Shown: positions 16,291 through 25,934, numbered from the stretch's first letter. The stretch: DNA of 47,688 nucleotides from an uncultured Bacteroidales bacterium (GCA_945874155.1 CAMCFO010000020.1:1-47688); one strand, 5' to 3'. The notes: a model not told the origin generated them from the sequence alone. Made by a program: numbers and translations.

Positions 16291-17937
16291 TCAGAAATTT
16301 GCATAGACAGGAAGGGCGGAAGTCGCGTCAGGAAAGAGTTGGGCGGAAGTCTGCATTGCAGCCCATATTACAAGGACCAGAATCAGGCACTGTCCCCAGA
16401 AACCGAGCCGGCACAGCAGACGGTCGCTGTGAGCCACAAGTGAGGAGGGCATAAAATGAGTTACAACAGCCACAGCCAGCGCCACAAGCGAAATACCCAG
16501 GGCAGCCCCGGAGGTAATATCCCCGGACACTGAGCCTGCAATCGAAGCAATGGATTCGAAATCAGACGCAGACCAGAAGGATGCAATATTGCCGGCTATG
16601 GTCGTAAACACCTCCCAATCCGGACTGCGGAACATCAGCCAGCCGAAAGCCACTGCATTGAAGGTCACAAAAATCCCCACTGCACGGGGTAAGGTTTTCA
16701 TTGAAGCCCCTGTCTTACCGAACCAGTATCTTGCAATTCTGTTGTCAATCCCCAGCATAAGCTTGTGCAGACAGAGCAGTACCCCGTGCCAAAGGCCCCA
16801 TAGCAGGAACATCACCCCCACACCGTGCCAAAGGCCGCCCAAGACCATAGTCACCAGCAGGTTGAAATATGTGCGCAGCCTGCCTTTGCGGTTCCCTCCC
16901 ATACTTATATAGAGGTAATCCCTCAACCAGGTGGAAAGGCTTATGTGCCAGCGTCTCCAGAATTCAGTGATGCTTGCGCTGTGATAGGGCAGAGCAAAGT
17001 TTTCGGGAAGAGGAATGCCCAGGAAGAAGGAAATGCCTATGGCAAGGTCGGTGTAACCGGAGAAATCGCAATAGAGCTGGAAAGTGTAGGCATATACTGC
17101 AAGAAGGCTCGCAGGTCCGCCGGCTGCCGAGGGGGCCGCAAAGACCGGGTCCACCAGGAAACGGCCTATTACCCGGGAGAGTATGCAGAATTTTACAAGT
17201 CCGAAAATGATGCGTCGTATGGCTCCGGCCCTTTCCTCCCGGGTCAGGGACAGACGTGGATTCTGCATTGAGGCTATGAAATCCGCATTTCTCACCAGAG
17301 GTCCCAGGAACATCTTGGGAAAATATGCTAAAAGAAGCAGCACATCCAGAAAGGAAGACCTGGCCCTGATACGTCCCCTTCTGCAATCCACCACATAGGA
17401 AATTGACTGAAAACAGAAGAAAGAAATGCCTGCCGGTATGGCCAGCCGCATCCAGTTTTGTCCTGCCACTTCGCCCAAATATGGACCGAAGGCCCCTCCA
17501 GCCTTGAATAGAACCAGCAGAAGCACATTCATCCCCACAGCCACGGCGACCCAGCCCGAGGTCCCCCGTCCGTGATCCAGCCTACGCTGCACGGCAAGGG
17601 CGATTCCCCAAGTCATAACGGCAAGCAGAAGAAGCAGCCACACCCAGCTTCCGCTGAGTTTGTAGTAGAGCCCCACCGAGGCTGCCGCTATCAGCAGCTT
17701 GCGCAATCCCGTGCTGCGGGAGACCAGAGCCAGAAGAGGCAGGAAACAGAGCAGGAAACAGAGCATAAACATGCTCGGAAGCTGAAGAGGAGCCGTCTGG
17801 CTGTATTTCAGGCAGGCCAGAATCCGCTCGGCAGAGTCCGGAAAAACCACGGGAAATTCAATCCCGGAAAAAAGACTTGTTATCAGAGCAACCAGGGACA
17901 TAACTTGCAGGCTAATTAGAGGCAGACTGTCCCGCAA
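16291..17937 (-). CDS. MBOAT-family O-acyltransferase (AlgI/PatA-like)
   Basis: Polytopic inner-membrane protein of 548 residues with about ten hydrophobic segments. The signature ITEFWRRWHISLSTWLRDYLYI and the downstream GGLWHGVGVMFLLWGLWHG, with the catalytic histidine, are those of AlgI/DltB/PatA proteins. These move acyl groups from a cytoplasmic donor across the membrane. The start at 17937 overlaps the SGNH gene by 26 bases; ATG 17901 is an alternative. With the SGNH protein it would form a two-part O-acetyltransferase acting on an exopolysaccharide, lipopolysaccharide or peptidoglycan in the periplasm; which one cannot be told. Confidence 0.9.
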   Translation of the reverse strand: MRDSLPLISLQVMSLVALITSLFSGIEFPVVFPDSAERILACLKYSQTAPLQLPSMFMLCFLLCFLPLLALVSRSTGLRKLLIAAASVGLYYKLSGSWVWLLLLLAVMTWGIALAVQRRLDHGRGTSGWVAVAVGMNVLLLVLFKAGGAFGPYLGEVAGQNWMRLAIPAGISFFCFQSISYVVDCRRGRIRARSSFLDVLLLLAYFPKMFLGPLVRNADFIASMQNPRLSLTREERAGAIRRIIFGLVKFCILSRVIGRFLVDPVFAAPSAAGGPASLLAVYAYTFQLYCDFSGYTDLAIGISFFLGIPLPENFALPYHSASITEFWRRWHISLSTWLRDYLYISMGGNRKGRLRTYFNLLVTMVLGGLWHGVGVMFLLWGLWHGVLLCLHKLMLGIDNRIARYWFGKTGASMKTLPRAVGIFVTFNAVAFGWLMFRSPDWEVFTTIAGNIASFWSASDFESIASIAGSVSGDITSGAALGISLVALAVAVVTHFMPSSLVAHSDRLLCRLGFWGQCLILVLVIWAAMQTSAQLFPDATSALPVYANF

Positions 17938-19336
17938 GTTGGTTTTTCCCGCCCATCAACTCTGCCGGTGCCGAAGGTGGCGCTTCGAGAGCATCGAGAG
18001 GTTCCAGATCGTGTCCGCGGGCTTCCAAAACCAGGGAAGACATAAAGGGATACATCCTTCCGGCAAGCACTGCGCCCCCTGCATAGGTAAAATGAGTCTG
18101 GTCCGTGGCTACCCATCCTCTCTGGACAAAGGTATCGAGGCCACCAAGGGCATTCATTTCAGACCAGGTGTCCCAGAAAAGCACTGACTTGTTGTCTGCT
18201 GCGGCCTTCTGATGGCGGGTGAGGGCATCGGCAGAACGGATTGAGGCATATTCAGTCTCCCCCTCCCTGAGTATGCCCCGGTCGGTGACTCCCATCACAA
18301 CAATCAGGCTTTCCGGGAAAATGGCGCGGGCATATTCTATCATATCCTCCAGCTGTTTCTGGTACTTGCTGTAGTTCTGCTTGTCCGGGAGCATAATGTT
18401 CAGGCCATATTGGAGGACCACTATGTCGTAGTCCAGCAGGGCAGCAAACTGGCGATTGAGTTGGGAGGATACATTGAAGATGCCTCCTCCATTATTGCTG
18501 CGCACGGAAAGATTATCCACAATCACACCGGAGGAGGACTCGAATGAAGCCCCATAGACCAGCAGTTCTCCTTCCAGGACCCTGAGTTCGAGTTTTTCAG
18601 CCGGCCGGCGAATCACAATCTGCCTGAGCAGCTCTGAGCCGGAAACATTGCATTCCAGTGTCTTCTCACCGTCCGCCAACAGTTCCAAACGACTGTCCGA
18701 AGGGCTGAGGAAAATGACACGGCAGAGGTCTCCTCCCCTGAGGTGGCTGAAATTGTCCCCGCATTTCCACTCCATCACGGCACCCTTGCCGGCTGTGGAC
18801 AGGTAGCCGGTCGCGAGGAACTTGTCCTTCAGGGATTCGGGAGCGGACTTAACCTTCAGTATCCCATAACTCTTGCAGAGGCTGCTGCTGACGGAAGCGG
18901 TACGGCGGTATATTTTGAAAGGCAGCTGGCAAGGCACAAACCCCACACCTCCTCCACCGAAGTCAGACTGGAGATGTTCCCTCAGGTTGCAGGTCAGGAT
19001 GTCCCCCTCAATGAAGGAATCCCCAAGGAAAGCAATTCTGACGGTACGGCTGGAATCCGCATCCCCGAATGTCACCGCCACTGAATCATCCTGATGTACG
19101 GGAGCTTGCACAAGCAGAGACTCAAGGTCGGGAACGAAGTCCTCGGGAAGAGAACTGTCGTCATATTCCAAAATGGAAGGATAGGGATTCACACGCTCAA
19201 GCCTCAGCCCGAACAGCTCGAAAGGCGGAACGAGGGACAGCACCAGCAAAAGCAAGGTCACCACCCCAGCATAGGCAAAACCGCTCAAACAGGCATTATT
19301 CGCTCTTTTCCCCATAGGCCAGGTCGCCGGCATCAC
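17912..19336 (-). CDS. Membrane-anchored SGNH/GDSL acyl-transfer partner protein
   Basis: 474 residues with one N-terminal membrane helix (about 19-38) and a periplasmic SGNH hydrolase fold. Block I is IAFLGDSFIEGD with the catalytic Ser107. A GLN follows YDIVVLQYGLN (block III), and the closing DQTHFTYAGG supplies the Asp-x-x-His pair. The arrangement beside an MBOAT gene matches AlgJ/AlgX or PatB-type partners that transfer the acyl group to the final glycan. The start overlaps upp; ATG 19315 would shorten the overlap to 20 bases. Confidence 0.85.
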   Translation of the reverse strand: MMPATWPMGKRANNACLSGFAYAGVVTLLLLVLSLVPPFELFGLRLERVNPYPSILEYDDSSLPEDFVPDLESLLVQAPVHQDDSVAVTFGDADSSRTVRIAFLGDSFIEGDILTCNLREHLQSDFGGGGVGFVPCQLPFKIYRRTASVSSSLCKSYGILKVKSAPESLKDKFLATGYLSTAGKGAVMEWKCGDNFSHLRGGDLCRVIFLSPSDSRLELLADGEKTLECNVSGSELLRQIVIRRPAEKLELRVLEGELLVYGASFESSSGVIVDNLSVRSNNGGGIFNVSSQLNRQFAALLDYDIVVLQYGLNIMLPDKQNYSKYQKQLEDMIEYARAIFPESLIVVMGVTDRGILREGETEYASIRSADALTRHQKAAADNKSVLFWDTWSEMNALGGLDTFVQRGWVATDQTHFTYAGGAVLAGRMYPFMSSLVLEARGHDLEPLDALEAPPSAPAELMGGKNQLAGQSASN

Positions 19337-19949
19337 CCAGACCCGGAACGATGTAGGAATGACTTGTGAGTTCTTCGTCTATGGCCGCCACCCAGAGAGT
19401 GACATTGTCCGGCATCACCATCTGCAGATGCTCAACCGCATATGCGCTACAGATGGGGCATACAAGGTGGGTATGGACAGGAGAGCCCTCTTCCATAAGC
19501 CTGTCATAGACCAGTTTCAGGGAAGCCCCTGTGGCCAGCACCGCATCGGCAATGATGAGAACTTTTTCCTCAGGCTTTATGGAACTGGAATATTCCACAT
19601 TCATCGTGAAGTCATCCCCCTTGATGTATTTGCGGTAGGTCGCCACAAAGGCAGACTTGGCATTGTCGAAGAAATTCAGCAGGCCTTGGTGCAGGGGTAG
19701 TCCCGCACGGAGTATTGCTGCTATTACAAGGGAGTCGTCAAAAGTGGACACGGTGGCAGTTCCCAACGGGGTCTCGATTGCTTTGGAGCTGTATCGGAGT
19801 TTCCGGCTGATTTCATAGGCGAAAATTTCTCCCACCCTTTCCAGATTCCTACGGAAACGCATACTGTCCTTTTGGACTGATTTGTCTCTCATCTGCGCGA
19901 TGAAAGAATTGAGCACAGAGTTCTGCTCACCGAGATTGACAACATTCAT
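19296..19949 (-). CDS. upp: Uracil phosphoribosyltransferase
   Basis: Cytoplasmic salvage enzyme making UMP from uracil and PRPP, 217 residues, the usual Bacteroidales length. The start is set at MNVVNLGEQNSVLNSF; an open extension to 20060 crosses the promoter and is rejected. The PRPP-binding loop region is VLIIADAVLATGASL, and the N-terminal RDKSVQKDSMRFRRNLERVGE is conserved. The closing region VPGLGDAGDLAYG is the uracil-binding signature. Its end overlaps the SGNH gene, so upp and the O-acylation pair are probably co-transcribed. Confidence 0.95.
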   Translation of the reverse strand: MNVVNLGEQNSVLNSFIAQMRDKSVQKDSMRFRRNLERVGEIFAYEISRKLRYSSKAIETPLGTATVSTFDDSLVIAAILRAGLPLHQGLLNFFDNAKSAFVATYRKYIKGDDFTMNVEYSSSIKPEEKVLIIADAVLATGASLKLVYDRLMEEGSPVHTHLVCPICSAYAVEHLQMVMPDNVTLWVAAIDEELTSHSYIVPGLGDAGDLAYGEKSE

Positions 19950-19969
19950 ATCGATGTAGTTTAGACCTG

Positions 19970-19977
19970 CAAAAATA
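19970..19977 (-). promoter_or_regulatory. -7 box upstream of upp
   Basis: Reads TATTTTTG on the minus strand, 21 bases before the upp start, in the gap after radC. No clear -33 element. Confidence 0.45.
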
Positions 19978-20007
19978 ACAAACAGTTTTGACTTTCGCAG
20001 ACTTTTG

Positions 20008-20694
20008 TCAGTATTTCCTCTCCATTTCGTCCGCAAAACTGAACCAGGAGTCGCCTGCAATGATGATATGGTCCAGCAGCTGCACGTCTATGGCCATCAG
20101 AGCCTGACGTATGGTCTCGGTTGCATTCAAGTCGGCCTGTCCGGGAAGGGGGCATCCGGACGGGTGGTTATGGAAAAGGATGACTGAGGTGGCCTTTTTC
20201 TCAAGCGCGAGCCTTGCAATTACCCTGCAGTCCAGAGTAGTGGAAGCCATACCTCCGGAACTCACCACAAGACTGTCCACCACCCTGTTTTTCCTGTTCA
20301 GGAACAAAACCCTGCATTCCTCGTGGTCCAACACCCTCATTGACGGCGACATAAGCGCACAGGCCATATCGGAATTGATTATGGAGCTGTTGCTTCTGAA
20401 TGCCTTCTGACTTGCACACCTGCGACCCAGCTCAAAAGCCGCACAGATGGTTGAAGCCTTCCCGAAACCTATGCCTCCCAGTTGCATCAGACGGTCCGGT
20501 GAGGCAGCCGACAGACTGCACAGACTGCCTGAATACTCGGAATAGAGCTCCCTGGCCAACTCGATTACATTCTTCTTTCCGGAACCGCTGTGGAGCACCA
20601 AAGCCAGCAATTCCACGTCCGTGAGGGCATCCAGTCCCCTTTGCTTCATCTTCTCCCTGGGTCTCTCTTCCAGGAACATTTCCTTGATTTTCAT
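20008..20694 (-). CDS. radC: RadC-family JAB-domain protein
   Basis: 228 residues from ATG 20694 (MKIKEMFLEERPREK); ATG 20718 would start inside a hairpin. The N-terminal helix-hairpin-helix region (LGGIGFGKASTICAAFELGRR) is followed by the JAB/MPN metalloprotease-like core with VILFHNHPSGCPLPGQADL, which holds the HxH...D zinc ligands. The family name suggests DNA repair, but the biochemical role of RadC is unsettled. It is the only gene between the Rnf operon and upp. Confidence 0.93.
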   Translation of the reverse strand: MKIKEMFLEERPREKMKQRGLDALTDVELLALVLHSGSGKKNVIELARELYSEYSGSLCSLSAASPDRLMQLGGIGFGKASTICAAFELGRRCASQKAFRSNSSIINSDMACALMSPSMRVLDHEECRVLFLNRKNRVVDSLVVSSGGMASTTLDCRVIARLALEKKATSVILFHNHPSGCPLPGQADLNATETIRQALMAIDVQLLDHIIIAGDSWFSFADEMERKY

Positions 20695-20700
20695 AAGTAC

Positions 20701-20731
20701 AAAAAAATTGCACCCCAAAGTCGGAGTGCAA
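20701..20731 (-). terminator. Terminator of the rnf operon, in the radC leader
   Basis: On the minus strand TTGCACTCC and GGGGTGCAA pair around CGACTTT, and seven T residues follow (20707-20701). It lies about 100 bases after rnfA and ends only six bases before the radC start codon. Confidence 0.75.
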
Positions 20732-20828
20732 TATAAAACTAAATATGAAAGGAAATGACGATTGATAAAAAAATTATGTCGATTTTTTCACTTTTTCATC
20801 ATAAAAAAGTTGCCGTCCTCCTGAAAAT

Positions 20829-21428
20829 CTATACTAGACCCGAGAATCCCATAAATGCCATAGCCATTATGCCGGCAGAAATGAGGGCAATCGGAACACC
20901 TTTGAAAGATTTCGGCACGCTGTTCAGGGCAAGAGTTTCGCGTATTCCGGCAAAGAGCACCATAGCAAGGCCGTAGCCCACAGCTGTGGACAGGGCATAC
21001 ACGAGAGACTCCACGAGGTTGAGCATATGCGGCTCACCGCCGAAGCTGAATTCCTTGGTCACTACAATCAGGGCCACTCCGAGCACTGCACAGTTGGTGG
21101 TGATGAGCGGAAGGAAGATTCCGAGTGCGGAATAGAGCGAAGGGCTCACTTTCTTGAGCACGATTTCCACCATCTGCACCAGCGCCGCAATCACGAGGAT
21201 GAAGGCTATGGTCTGCAGGAACTCGATATTGAGAGGCGCAAGCACATAGACCTGAAGCAGATAGGTCACCAGTGTAGCAAGAGTTATCACGAAGCACACG
21301 GCTCCGGACATACCCACCGCGGTGGAAAGCTTGTTGGAAACACCCAGAAACGGACAGATTCCGAGGAACTGGGAGAGGACGATATTGTTTACGAATATCG
21401 CAGATATGATTATTATCAAATATTCCAT
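20829..21428 (-). CDS. rnfA: Rnf complex subunit RnfA
   Basis: Integral membrane subunit of the Rnf ferredoxin:NAD+ oxidoreductase, 199 residues with six hydrophobic segments. The N-terminal [22 protein letters not shown] and the [15 protein letters not shown] segment contain the conserved cysteines that share an intramembrane [2Fe-2S] cluster with RnfE. It lies eight bases after rnfE and is the last gene of the operon. Confidence 0.96.
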   Translation of the reverse strand: MEYLIIIISAIFVNNIVLSQFLGICPFLGVSNKLSTAVGMSGAVCFVITLATLVTYLLQVYVLAPLNIEFLQTIAFILVIAALVQMVEIVLKKVSPSLYSALGIFLPLITTNCAVLGVALIVVTKEFSFGGEPHMLNLVESLVYALSTAVGYGLAMVLFAGIRETLALNSVPKSFKGVPIALISAGIMAMAFMGFSGLV

Positions 21429-21436
21429 AAGTCAAA

Positions 21437-22021
21437 TCAATTATTTCCGGTGAGTTTCTTGAAAAGGACTATGAGATAGCCCAGCACGAGGAAGGCACCC
21501 GGAGCAAGGATGAACACGAGAATCCCGTCGCCTTCCACAGGTTTCCAACCGAATGCGGAGAGATTGCCGAGAAGTTCACGCACCAGACCGAGGACAGTCA
21601 GGGCTATGGTGAATCCGAGTCCGATGCCGATGCCGTCGCAGGCTGACTCAAGAACAGTATGCTTGTTGGCAAATGCCTCCGCACGTCCGAGCACGATACA
21701 GTTCACCACGATGAGCGGGATGAACAGTCCGAGAGTTTCATAGATTGAAGGCAGGAAAGCCTGCATAAGGAACTGGAGCAAAGTCACGAAGGTGGCTATG
21801 ATTACGATGTAGGAAGGGATGCGCACCTTGTCCGGAATGAACTTCGCAACAGCCGAGATGGCAATGTTGGAAAGCACGAGGACAAAGAGAGTGGCAAGTC
21901 CCATACTCATACCGTTGATTGCGGAAGAGGTGGTGGCCAGGGTAGGACACATACCCAGAAGGAGCACGAAGGTCGGATTGTCCTTCAGGATGCCGTTGAC
22001 TGTGTATTTCAGTTTACTCAT
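21437..22021 (-). CDS. rnfE: Rnf complex subunit RnfE
   Basis: Integral membrane subunit homologous to RnfA, 194 residues. NPTFVLLLGMCPTLATTSSAINGMSM and FIPLIVVNCIVLGRAEAFA carry the paired cysteines of the RnfA/RnfE cluster and the expected pseudo-symmetric fold. Its start overlaps the rnfG stop by eight bases. Confidence 0.96.
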   Translation of the reverse strand: MSKLKYTVNGILKDNPTFVLLLGMCPTLATTSSAINGMSMGLATLFVLVLSNIAISAVAKFIPDKVRIPSYIVIIATFVTLLQFLMQAFLPSIYETLGLFIPLIVVNCIVLGRAEAFANKHTVLESACDGIGIGLGFTIALTVLGLVRELLGNLSAFGWKPVEGDGILVFILAPGAFLVLGYLIVLFKKLTGNN

Positions 22022-22628
22022 TTTCTGATCCTCCTTCAGTTACGGGTTCAACTTCTTCTGCCTGAGGGGCTTCCTTGATTGTCGCAGCGATTGCCACAGC
22101 CTTTGCAACAGCTTTAGTGTAGGCATTGGAAGTGATGGTGGCAGCTGTGATGGCATCTATGTCACCACCGTTCTTTTTGACATCGAGTTTAGTCGTGGAA
22201 GGGTTTAGTTCTATGAACTGGTCGTGGAAGGCAGGTTCGGTGCACTTTGCTCCCAGACCAGGAGTCTCTGCGTGTGAGAGGACGTTGGTGTTATATACAA
22301 CTCCGTCCGTGAGCACACCCACCATAAGGCTAACAGGGCCTCCGAAACCGCCTTCGGCTGATTTTATGGCATAACCCATAACTTCGCCTTCGATATCATA
22401 AACCTCATAATACTTGTATTCCTTACCCTCAAAAAGTACGGATTTTTCCTCCGAAGCCTTTTCAAACTGCGGAAGCACGGCTGCGATGGCATCGTTGGTC
22501 TTCTTCACCGCAGCAGCTGCGATAGGCTCCGCTGTGACTGCATACACGCCCGCAAGCAGGGCTGAACATACCAGACAGATGGTTGTCAGGCATATCAGCA
22601 TATTTTTGAATGATGATTGAAGTGCCAT
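22014..22628 (-). CDS. rnfG: Rnf complex subunit RnfG (covalent FMN)
   Basis: 204 residues with one N-terminal membrane helix and a periplasmic FMN-binding domain. The GLGAKCTEPAF region and the flavinylation motif DAITAATITS (usual form SGATxT) are present; the glycine is replaced by alanine but the modified threonine remains. The C-terminal tail is acidic. It is three bases after rnfD. Confidence 0.94.
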   Translation of the reverse strand: MALQSSFKNMLICLTTICLVCSALLAGVYAVTAEPIAAAAVKKTNDAIAAVLPQFEKASEEKSVLFEGKEYKYYEVYDIEGEVMGYAIKSAEGGFGGPVSLMVGVLTDGVVYNTNVLSHAETPGLGAKCTEPAFHDQFIELNPSTTKLDVKKNGGDIDAITAATITSNAYTKAVAKAVAIAATIKEAPQAEEVEPVTEGGSENE

Positions 22629-22631
22629 AAC

Positions 22632-23597
22632 TTATGCCCTCCCGTATTTTCTCTGGTGGAAGCCCTTATTGATAAGAGGAACCACCATATTCATAATGAG
22701 GATTGCGAAGGAAACTCCTTCCGGATAGGCACCGAAACAACGGATGAGCATAGTCAGCAGACCAATGCCGACTCCGTAAACCACTCCGCCCCAATCGCTC
22801 ATAGGGGAAGTGACATAATCGGTGGCCATAAAGATGGAACCCAGGAGAAGACCTCCGCTGAGAAGATGGAAGGCCACAAATGCTCCGACTCCCATTGCAG
22901 GCTGTGCCACAAGGGCATAGACAAGGGCAAAGATTGCGACAGTGCCGAGTATGGAAAGGGTTATCCAAGGCTTGATGACCTTGCGTGCAAGCAGGTACAC
23001 AAATCCGGCAATCAGGGCAAGAGCCGAAAGCTCACCGGCAGAACCGCCGCAGGTGTTGATGAGCAGATGAGTCCAGTCCAAACCTGCCACAGAATCCAAA
23101 CCCTGTTCGGCAACGAGCCCCAGAAGAGTCGGTCCGGAAACCGCATCCACGCTTCCGAAAAGTCCGGTCGGGGTGTAGTCCCAGGATGTCATTGCAGTCG
23201 GGAAGGAAAGGAGGAGGAATACACGAGCCGCAATTGCGGGATTGAATATGTTCTGCCCAAGTCCTCCAAAAGTCATTTTTACCACTCCTATTGCGAAGAT
23301 TGCTCCTATTGTCAGCACCCACCAAGGGCAGGATACCGGTACATTCAGGGCAAGAAGAACAGCTGTGACAACTGCCGAAAGGTCTCCGACAGAGCAAGGC
23401 TTTTTAAGCAGGAATCTGTTGATGAGGTACTCGACTCCCACACAGGAAACAATGCTGACACCGAGCAGAAAGAGTTCCTTCCAGCCATAGAGCAGGCAGG
23501 AGAGGATGACTGCAGGCAGCAGCGCGATAATCACATCTGCCATCAGCCTTCTTGTGGAAAGGCTGCTGTGAAGATGGGGTGATGGTGATACTATCAT
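22632..23597 (-). CDS. rnfD: Rnf complex subunit RnfD (covalent FMN)
   Basis: Polytopic membrane subunit of 321 residues. The conserved FGGLGQNIFNPAIAARVFLL segment and the flavin site DAVSGPTLLG, with the modifiable threonine in SGPT, are present. PHLHSSLSTRRLM at the start is typical. It follows rnfC by 12 bases. Confidence 0.95.
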   Translation of the reverse strand: MIVSPSPHLHSSLSTRRLMADVIIALLPAVILSCLLYGWKELFLLGVSIVSCVGVEYLINRFLLKKPCSVGDLSAVVTAVLLALNVPVSCPWWVLTIGAIFAIGVVKMTFGGLGQNIFNPAIAARVFLLLSFPTAMTSWDYTPTGLFGSVDAVSGPTLLGLVAEQGLDSVAGLDWTHLLINTCGGSAGELSALALIAGFVYLLARKVIKPWITLSILGTVAIFALVYALVAQPAMGVGAFVAFHLLSGGLLLGSIFMATDYVTSPMSDWGGVVYGVGIGLLTMLIRCFGAYPEGVSFAILIMNMVVPLINKGFHQRKYGRA

Positions 23598-23609
23598 AGT
23601 TTTAACCGT

Positions 23610-24986
23610 TTATTTCTTTTGAGCCGCAGCACGAGCGCGGATGATTTTGATTACATCGCCCTTGGCAAGCCTGATGACATCCAGAAGAGGAATGTTGGCA
23701 GGGCAGGTATAGAGACAGCAGCCGCACTCGATGCAGTCCTGAACCGAATACTGCTCAAGTTCGTCCATAAGGCCGTTCTTGGCACATTTGTTCAGAAGGA
23801 ACGGCTCCAGACCCATAGGGCAGGCATCGGCACATTTGCCGCAGCGGATACAGTTGCTCTCAGCTTTGCGGCGCGTCTGTTTTTCGGTAAGATACAGAAG
23901 GGAAGATGAACCTTTGACTGTGCAGGCATCCATATTTGCAATTGCCTTTCCCATCATAGGACCTCCGGAAACTATCTTCGCAGCCTCCTGAGGCACTCCT
24001 CCTGCATACTCTGCGATATAGGAAAGAGGCATTCCTATGCGGAAGAGATAGTTGTGCTGGCGCTCCTGCGGGAGACAATCTCCCGTGATGGTCATCGTGT
24101 TGGTAATCAGAGGCATATTCTTCTGAACAGCCTCATAGACCGCCAGGGATGTGGCCACATTCTGCACCACGGCACCCACATCTATAGGCAGCCCCATAGA
24201 CTTGACCTCCCTCTTCATCACGGCTGCGATGAGCTGTTTTTCACCGCCCTGCGGGTATTTCTTCTTCAGAATCTGAATCCGGATACCTGCATAGTCGGAG
24301 GACTTGGCCTTGAGAGCATCGAGGGCTGCGGACATAGCCTTGATGGCCTCCGGCTTATTGTCCTCTATGCCCACCACTGCCGGACAGCCTCCGAGAACCT
24401 TCTGCATAAGGGCGGCTCCGATGAGGATTTCCTGACTTCTCTCAATCATTATGCGGTTGTCGGAAGTGAGGTAAGGCTCGCACTCCGCTCCGTTGAGTAT
24501 GAGGCAGTCGGCCTTCTTGCCCGGAGGAGGACAGAGTTTCACGTGGGTAGGGAAAGTTGCTCCACCAAGGCCCACGACTCCGTTGGACTTGATGCGGTTT
24601 ACTATAAACGCGGTGTCGGCAGGGATGTCAGTCACTATGTCCGGAGTAATGTCTATACCGTCGGCCCATACTTCTTCCTCTGCCACAGCAATTTCTATAT
24701 GGTTCATCCAATTGCCTGCCAGATCCTGACGGGGAGCTATGGATTTGATGACTCCTGTTGCAGGTGAGTGGACAAAGGCGGAAATGAATCCTGCCGGTTC
24801 TGCTATGACCTGTCCGGTCTTCACGCTGTCACCGACTGCAACTATTGGATTGGCCGGTGCACCAAGGTGCTGTGCCATAGAGACATATACGGTCTTCGGA
24901 AGCGGAAGCTTCTCGATTTTGCAGGATGCTGAAATCTTGCTGTCATTCGGGTGTACTCCACCTATCTTGAATGTCTTTTTCATCAC
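23610..24986 (-). CDS. rnfC: Rnf complex subunit RnfC
   Basis: 458-residue peripheral subunit that docks NADH and FMN. GGVHPNDSK opens the protein, GLGGATFPTHVKL and LNGAECEPYLTSDNRIM form the Nuo51-like nucleotide and flavin region, and two ferredoxin motifs close it (CIRCGKCADACPMG and CIECGCCLYTCPANIPL). Its ATG overlaps the rnfB stop in an ATGA arrangement. Confidence 0.97.
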   Translation of the reverse strand: MMKKTFKIGGVHPNDSKISASCKIEKLPLPKTVYVSMAQHLGAPANPIVAVGDSVKTGQVIAEPAGFISAFVHSPATGVIKSIAPRQDLAGNWMNHIEIAVAEEEVWADGIDITPDIVTDIPADTAFIVNRIKSNGVVGLGGATFPTHVKLCPPPGKKADCLILNGAECEPYLTSDNRIMIERSQEILIGAALMQKVLGGCPAVVGIEDNKPEAIKAMSAALDALKAKSSDYAGIRIQILKKKYPQGGEKQLIAAVMKREVKSMGLPIDVGAVVQNVATSLAVYEAVQKNMPLITNTMTITGDCLPQERQHNYLFRIGMPLSYIAEYAGGVPQEAAKIVSGGPMMGKAIANMDACTVKGSSSLLYLTEKQTRRKAESNCIRCGKCADACPMGLEPFLLNKCAKNGLMDELEQYSVQDCIECGCCLYTCPANIPLLDVIRLAKGDVIKIIRARAAAQKK

Positions 24987-25921
24987 TTCTCCTCCTTGGT
25001 TACTGGTTTATTCTGAGCCGGTGCTGCTTCTGGGGCAGGGGCCGGTGCAGCAGGTTTCTCTGCAGCGGCAGGGGCCGGTTTCGGTGCCGGCTTCACTGCA
25101 GGCTTGGGGAAATTGACATCGTGAATGGCTCCGGTAGGACATTCGAGTACGCACTTGCGGCAGAGCTTGCACTTGGTGAAGTCAATGTAGGCCACATTGT
25201 TCTCCACGGTGATGGCATCGTGGGCACAAACTTTGGCGCATTTTCCGCAACCTATGCAGGCAGCCTTGCAGGCCTTGCGGGCCACGGCACCCTTGTCCTT
25301 ATTGATGCAGGAAACATAGACGCGCATATTTCTCGGTCCCTTGTTCCTGATTTCAATGATGCCCTTGGGACAAGCTTTGGCACAGGCACCGCAGGCTGTA
25401 CATTTTTCCTGGTCAACCACAGGAAGTCCGGTTTCAGGATCCATCTTGATTGCGCCGAAGGCACAGGCAGCGACACAATCGCCACAGCCCAGACAGCCGT
25501 AGCGGCAGGCAGTGTCCCCGGCATAGAGGGAAGCCTTCACGCGGCAGGACTGCACTCCGTCATAGCTTGAAGTTTTAGGACGGTTTGCGCAAGAGCCGTT
25601 GCAGCGCACAACCGCCACCATCGGTGCCTTTTCCTGAACTGCCATTCCGAGAATGTCAGCCACCTTTTTCATAGTCTCGTTGCCGCCCACAGGACAGAAT
25701 GTCTTGTCCAGATTGTCGGCTCCCACGCAGGCTGTCGCAAATGCCCGACATCCGGCGAAACCGCAACCGCCGCAGTTCGCACCCGGCATCACAGCTTCAA
25801 CCTGATCTATTCTCGGATCCTCCTTCACGGTGAATTTCTTCGCCACAAGGAAGATTGACACTGCGAGCACCAGTCCGAGCAAGGTGATCACGGCAATAGT
25901 CCAAATGATGATACTGGTCAT
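24983..25921 (-). CDS. rnfB: Rnf complex subunit RnfB
   Basis: 312-residue ferredoxin-like electron entry subunit. One N-terminal membrane helix is followed by the four-cysteine domain GANCGGCGFAGCRAFA and several [4Fe-4S] motifs, including CLGCGDCVAACAFGAI, CTACGACAKACPKGII, CIGCGKCAKVCAHDAI and CKLCRKCVLECPTGAI. The tail is a Pro/Ala/Lys-rich low-complexity stretch of some 40 residues. It is the first Rnf gene, 54 bases after the RseC-like gene. Confidence 0.96.
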   Translation of the reverse strand: MTSIIIWTIAVITLLGLVLAVSIFLVAKKFTVKEDPRIDQVEAVMPGANCGGCGFAGCRAFATACVGADNLDKTFCPVGGNETMKKVADILGMAVQEKAPMVAVVRCNGSCANRPKTSSYDGVQSCRVKASLYAGDTACRYGCLGCGDCVAACAFGAIKMDPETGLPVVDQEKCTACGACAKACPKGIIEIRNKGPRNMRVYVSCINKDKGAVARKACKAACIGCGKCAKVCAHDAITVENNVAYIDFTKCKLCRKCVLECPTGAIHDVNFPKPAVKPAPKPAPAAAEKPAAPAPAPEAAPAQNKPVTKEEK

Positions 25922-25934
25922 AATAGTTTTATTA

